Positions 4,478-5,769 of a DNA stretch of 5,769 bases are shown here, piece by piece (the first letter of the stretch is position 1; every line of letters begins with the position of its first letter). The DNA comes from Chlamydiota bacterium (GTDB taxonomy: Bacteria; Chlamydiota; Chlamydiia; Chlamydiales; JAJFMK01). The DNA is taken from NCBI GenBank assembly GCA_021772215.1, contig JAJFMK010000270.1, forward strand, positions 1 through 5,769, given 5' to 3'. The notes beneath the pieces are model-generated. The model saw only the letters and a list, made by a program, of their open reading frames with translations, made no database searches and was not told the origin of the DNA. A program made the position numbers and the translations under genes.

Positions 4478-5682
4478 TGCAGAAGCTCACGGATTTGAAG
4501 GGCCGCCTGCTCACTGGCAGTTAGGCCTCCCTTTGGTTTTAGACTCTCCCACGCCTCTTCACACTGTTTAAGGCAAAGATCGCGCGGCAGACCCTCCTCC
4601 CAAAGAGGGGTGAGGGCATCGATGACGGATTTGGCATCGAAGCCTTGCCTAATCTTTTCTGGAAAGACGGTGCGCTTTTGTAAGATATTGACGATACAGT
4701 AGTGAGGGATGTCGAGGCGCAAAACGTATTTAGCTAAGAGTCGTCCCATCTTGGTGACGCCGTAGAGAACAACCGCCGGCGTTTGATGCCAGGCGAGCTC
4801 TAGGGTGACCGTTCCCGATTTTGCAAGGGCAGCTCTAGCATCCCGCATCAGCTCATAGTTGTAGTGGTGGGGAATCAGGGTCACTTTGACGCTGGCCTCT
4901 TTAGCGAGCTTTTCTAGGAGAGGGCGATACTTCTTTTGGCTCTCAGAGACACAAATTTGCACACCTTTGTGCTCTTGTAAAAAGAGCTTGGCGGCATTTA
5001 GCTGCAGAGGGTAGGTGAGCTCAATTTCGCTTTGGCGACTTCCTGGAAAGAGGGCAAGGATCGGCTTGTCACTCAAGCCAAATCTCTCTTTCCAGTCATC
5101 GGCGTAGAGATAACTTTTAAAGCGCTCATAGAGTGGATGGCCCACATGTTGCACTTTTAGATCTGTGTGGGAAAAGCAGTCCACCTCAAAGGGAAAGAGG
5201 GTGAGCAGCAAGTCGAGATATTTTGTCATCAGCTTGATGCGCCCTTTGCCCCAGACCCAAACGGAGGGGCAGACGTAGGTGATCAATTTGCCCTGATAGC
5301 CCTTTTTTCTTAAAGAGCGCGCCAGCCTTAAGTTAAAGCCTGGGTAGTCGATGAAGATAACGGCTTTGGGCCTTGTCTTTAAGATGTGATGCTCCACCTT
5401 TTTAAAGGAGACAGCAAGTGAGGGGAGCTTTTTTATGACATCGGTAATCCCCATTACCTGTAATTGATCAAAAACGCCGATCGGTTTCACACCCTCACGA
5501 CACATCAGGGGCCCGGCGACGCCAAGAAGCGGATATTGCGGTAAAAAGCGCTTTATTGCGCGCGCGAGTTGGCTGCCAAGCAGGTCTCCGCTCATCTCGC
5601 CGGCGATTAAAAAGAGATGCTCTTTGGCGGCGATCGGCTCCTGCTTTGTTCTCACCTTCTCTTTACTCAAAGCTATCGTCAT
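4474..5682 (-). CDS. lpxB: Lipid A disaccharide synthase (GT19)
   Basis: LpxB joins lipid X and UDP-2,3-diacylglucosamine to form lipid A disaccharide-1-phosphate with release of UDP, as a peripheral enzyme at the inner membrane. The 402 residues carry the GT19 landmarks in order: AGEMSGD (27-33), MGITDV (77-82), IDYPGFNLRLA (111-121, Asp112), CPSVWVWGKGRI (138-149), VGHPL (180-184), LFPGSRQSEI (211-220, Arg216), KSGTVTLELA (288-297) and VNILQKRTVFPE (331-342, Asn332). Asp112, Arg216 and Asn332 sit at positions conserved as important in the E. coli enzyme. The N-terminus has about 20 extra residues before the first strand. ATG at 5682 is supported by GGGAG (5691-5695) and by a stop codon upstream in frame. 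The start overlaps the preceding LAB_N gene as ATGA and the end overlaps the acyltransferase as GTGA, marking an operon. I recall that Chlamydiaceae LpxB is a longer protein with an N-terminal extension; here that part seems to be a separate gene. Confidence 0.96.
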   Translation of the reverse strand: MTIALSKEKVRTKQEPIAAKEHLFLIAGEMSGDLLGSQLARAIKRFLPQYPLLGVAGPLMCREGVKPIGVFDQLQVMGITDVIKKLPSLAVSFKKVEHHILKTRPKAVIFIDYPGFNLRLARSLRKKGYQGKLITYVCPSVWVWGKGRIKLMTKYLDLLLTLFPFEVDCFSHTDLKVQHVGHPLYERFKSYLYADDWKERFGLSDKPILALFPGSRQSEIELTYPLQLNAAKLFLQEHKGVQICVSESQKKYRPLLEKLAKEASVKVTLIPHHYNYELMRDARAALAKSGTVTLELAWHQTPAVVLYGVTKMGRLLAKYVLRLDIPHYCIVNILQKRTVFPEKIRQGFDAKSVIDALTPLWEEGLPRDLCLKQCEEAWESLKPKGGLTASEQAALQIRELLQ

Positions 5683-5769
5683 GAGACTCTCTCCCGATGG
5701 ACAAAGAGGAGGTTACGAAGGTAGGGAATCAGCCCTAAGCCTGAGCTGAGAATGTTGACAAGGTCACCA
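5679..5769 (-). CDS. LAB_N (lipid A biosynthesis N-terminal) domain protein, 3' end only
   Basis: Only the last 29 codons and the stop are in the window. They read GDLVNILSSGLGLIPYLRNL and then LFVHRERVS. The spacing of Asp, the Gly-rich hydrophobic helix and YLRNL matches the C-terminal end of the small membrane LAB_N domain (two to three helices) found fused to or beside lipid A enzymes. Its TGA (5679-5681) overlaps the lpxB ATG, so it is the upstream partner in the lipid A operon. Its exact role is unknown; membrane anchoring or substrate handling is an inference. Whether the full protein has one or two such domains lies outside the window. Confidence 0.75.
   Translation of the reverse strand, partial: GDLVNILSSGLGLIPYLRNLLFVHRERVS

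Overview
The window looks like a piece of a Gram-negative chromosome, most likely from an environmental member of the Chlamydiota. That assignment is an inference. It rests on the flavour of the LpxB protein, on a lipid A N-terminal (LAB_N) domain gene directly in front of lpxB, and on effector-like orphan genes beside it. No 16S rRNA or other decisive marker is present.

The right third (about 3866-5769, minus strand, visibly G+C-richer) is a compact lipid A block. It contains the 3' end of a LAB_N-domain gene, then lpxB (lipid A disaccharide synthase), then a DUF374/LPLAT-family acyltransferase. The genes are joined by 4-base ATGA and GTGA overlaps, so they are probably co-transcribed and translationally coupled. 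Together they suggest disaccharide formation followed by an acylation step on lipid A at the inner membrane.

Immediately downstream, on the same strand, is a toxin-antitoxin module in toxin-first order: higB (mRNA interferase), then higA (HTH antitoxin). Its apparent promoter has a consensus TTGACA -35 inside the last codons of the acyltransferase gene. A perfect 7-7-7 inverted repeat between -35 and -10 is a convincing candidate HigA operator.

The stretch 2935-3244 has no clear gene but is rich in structure. It holds a perfect 46-bp palindrome, short direct repeats, a tRNA D-arm-like fragment, a degenerate inverted repeat and a 29-codon leader ORF overlapping the next gene. It looks like a worn insertion or recombination site.

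The left half is A+T-richer accessory DNA. It contains an orphan polytopic membrane protein (minus strand), a 347-residue protein with a Cys-His-Asp arrangement like the YopT/AvrPphB (C58) cysteine proteases (minus strand), and a convergent 383-residue orphan (plus strand). The C-terminus of the 383-residue protein faintly resembles ADP-ribosyltransferase-fold toxins. The last two are reasonable candidates for secreted host-directed effectors, but this is not proven from sequence alone.
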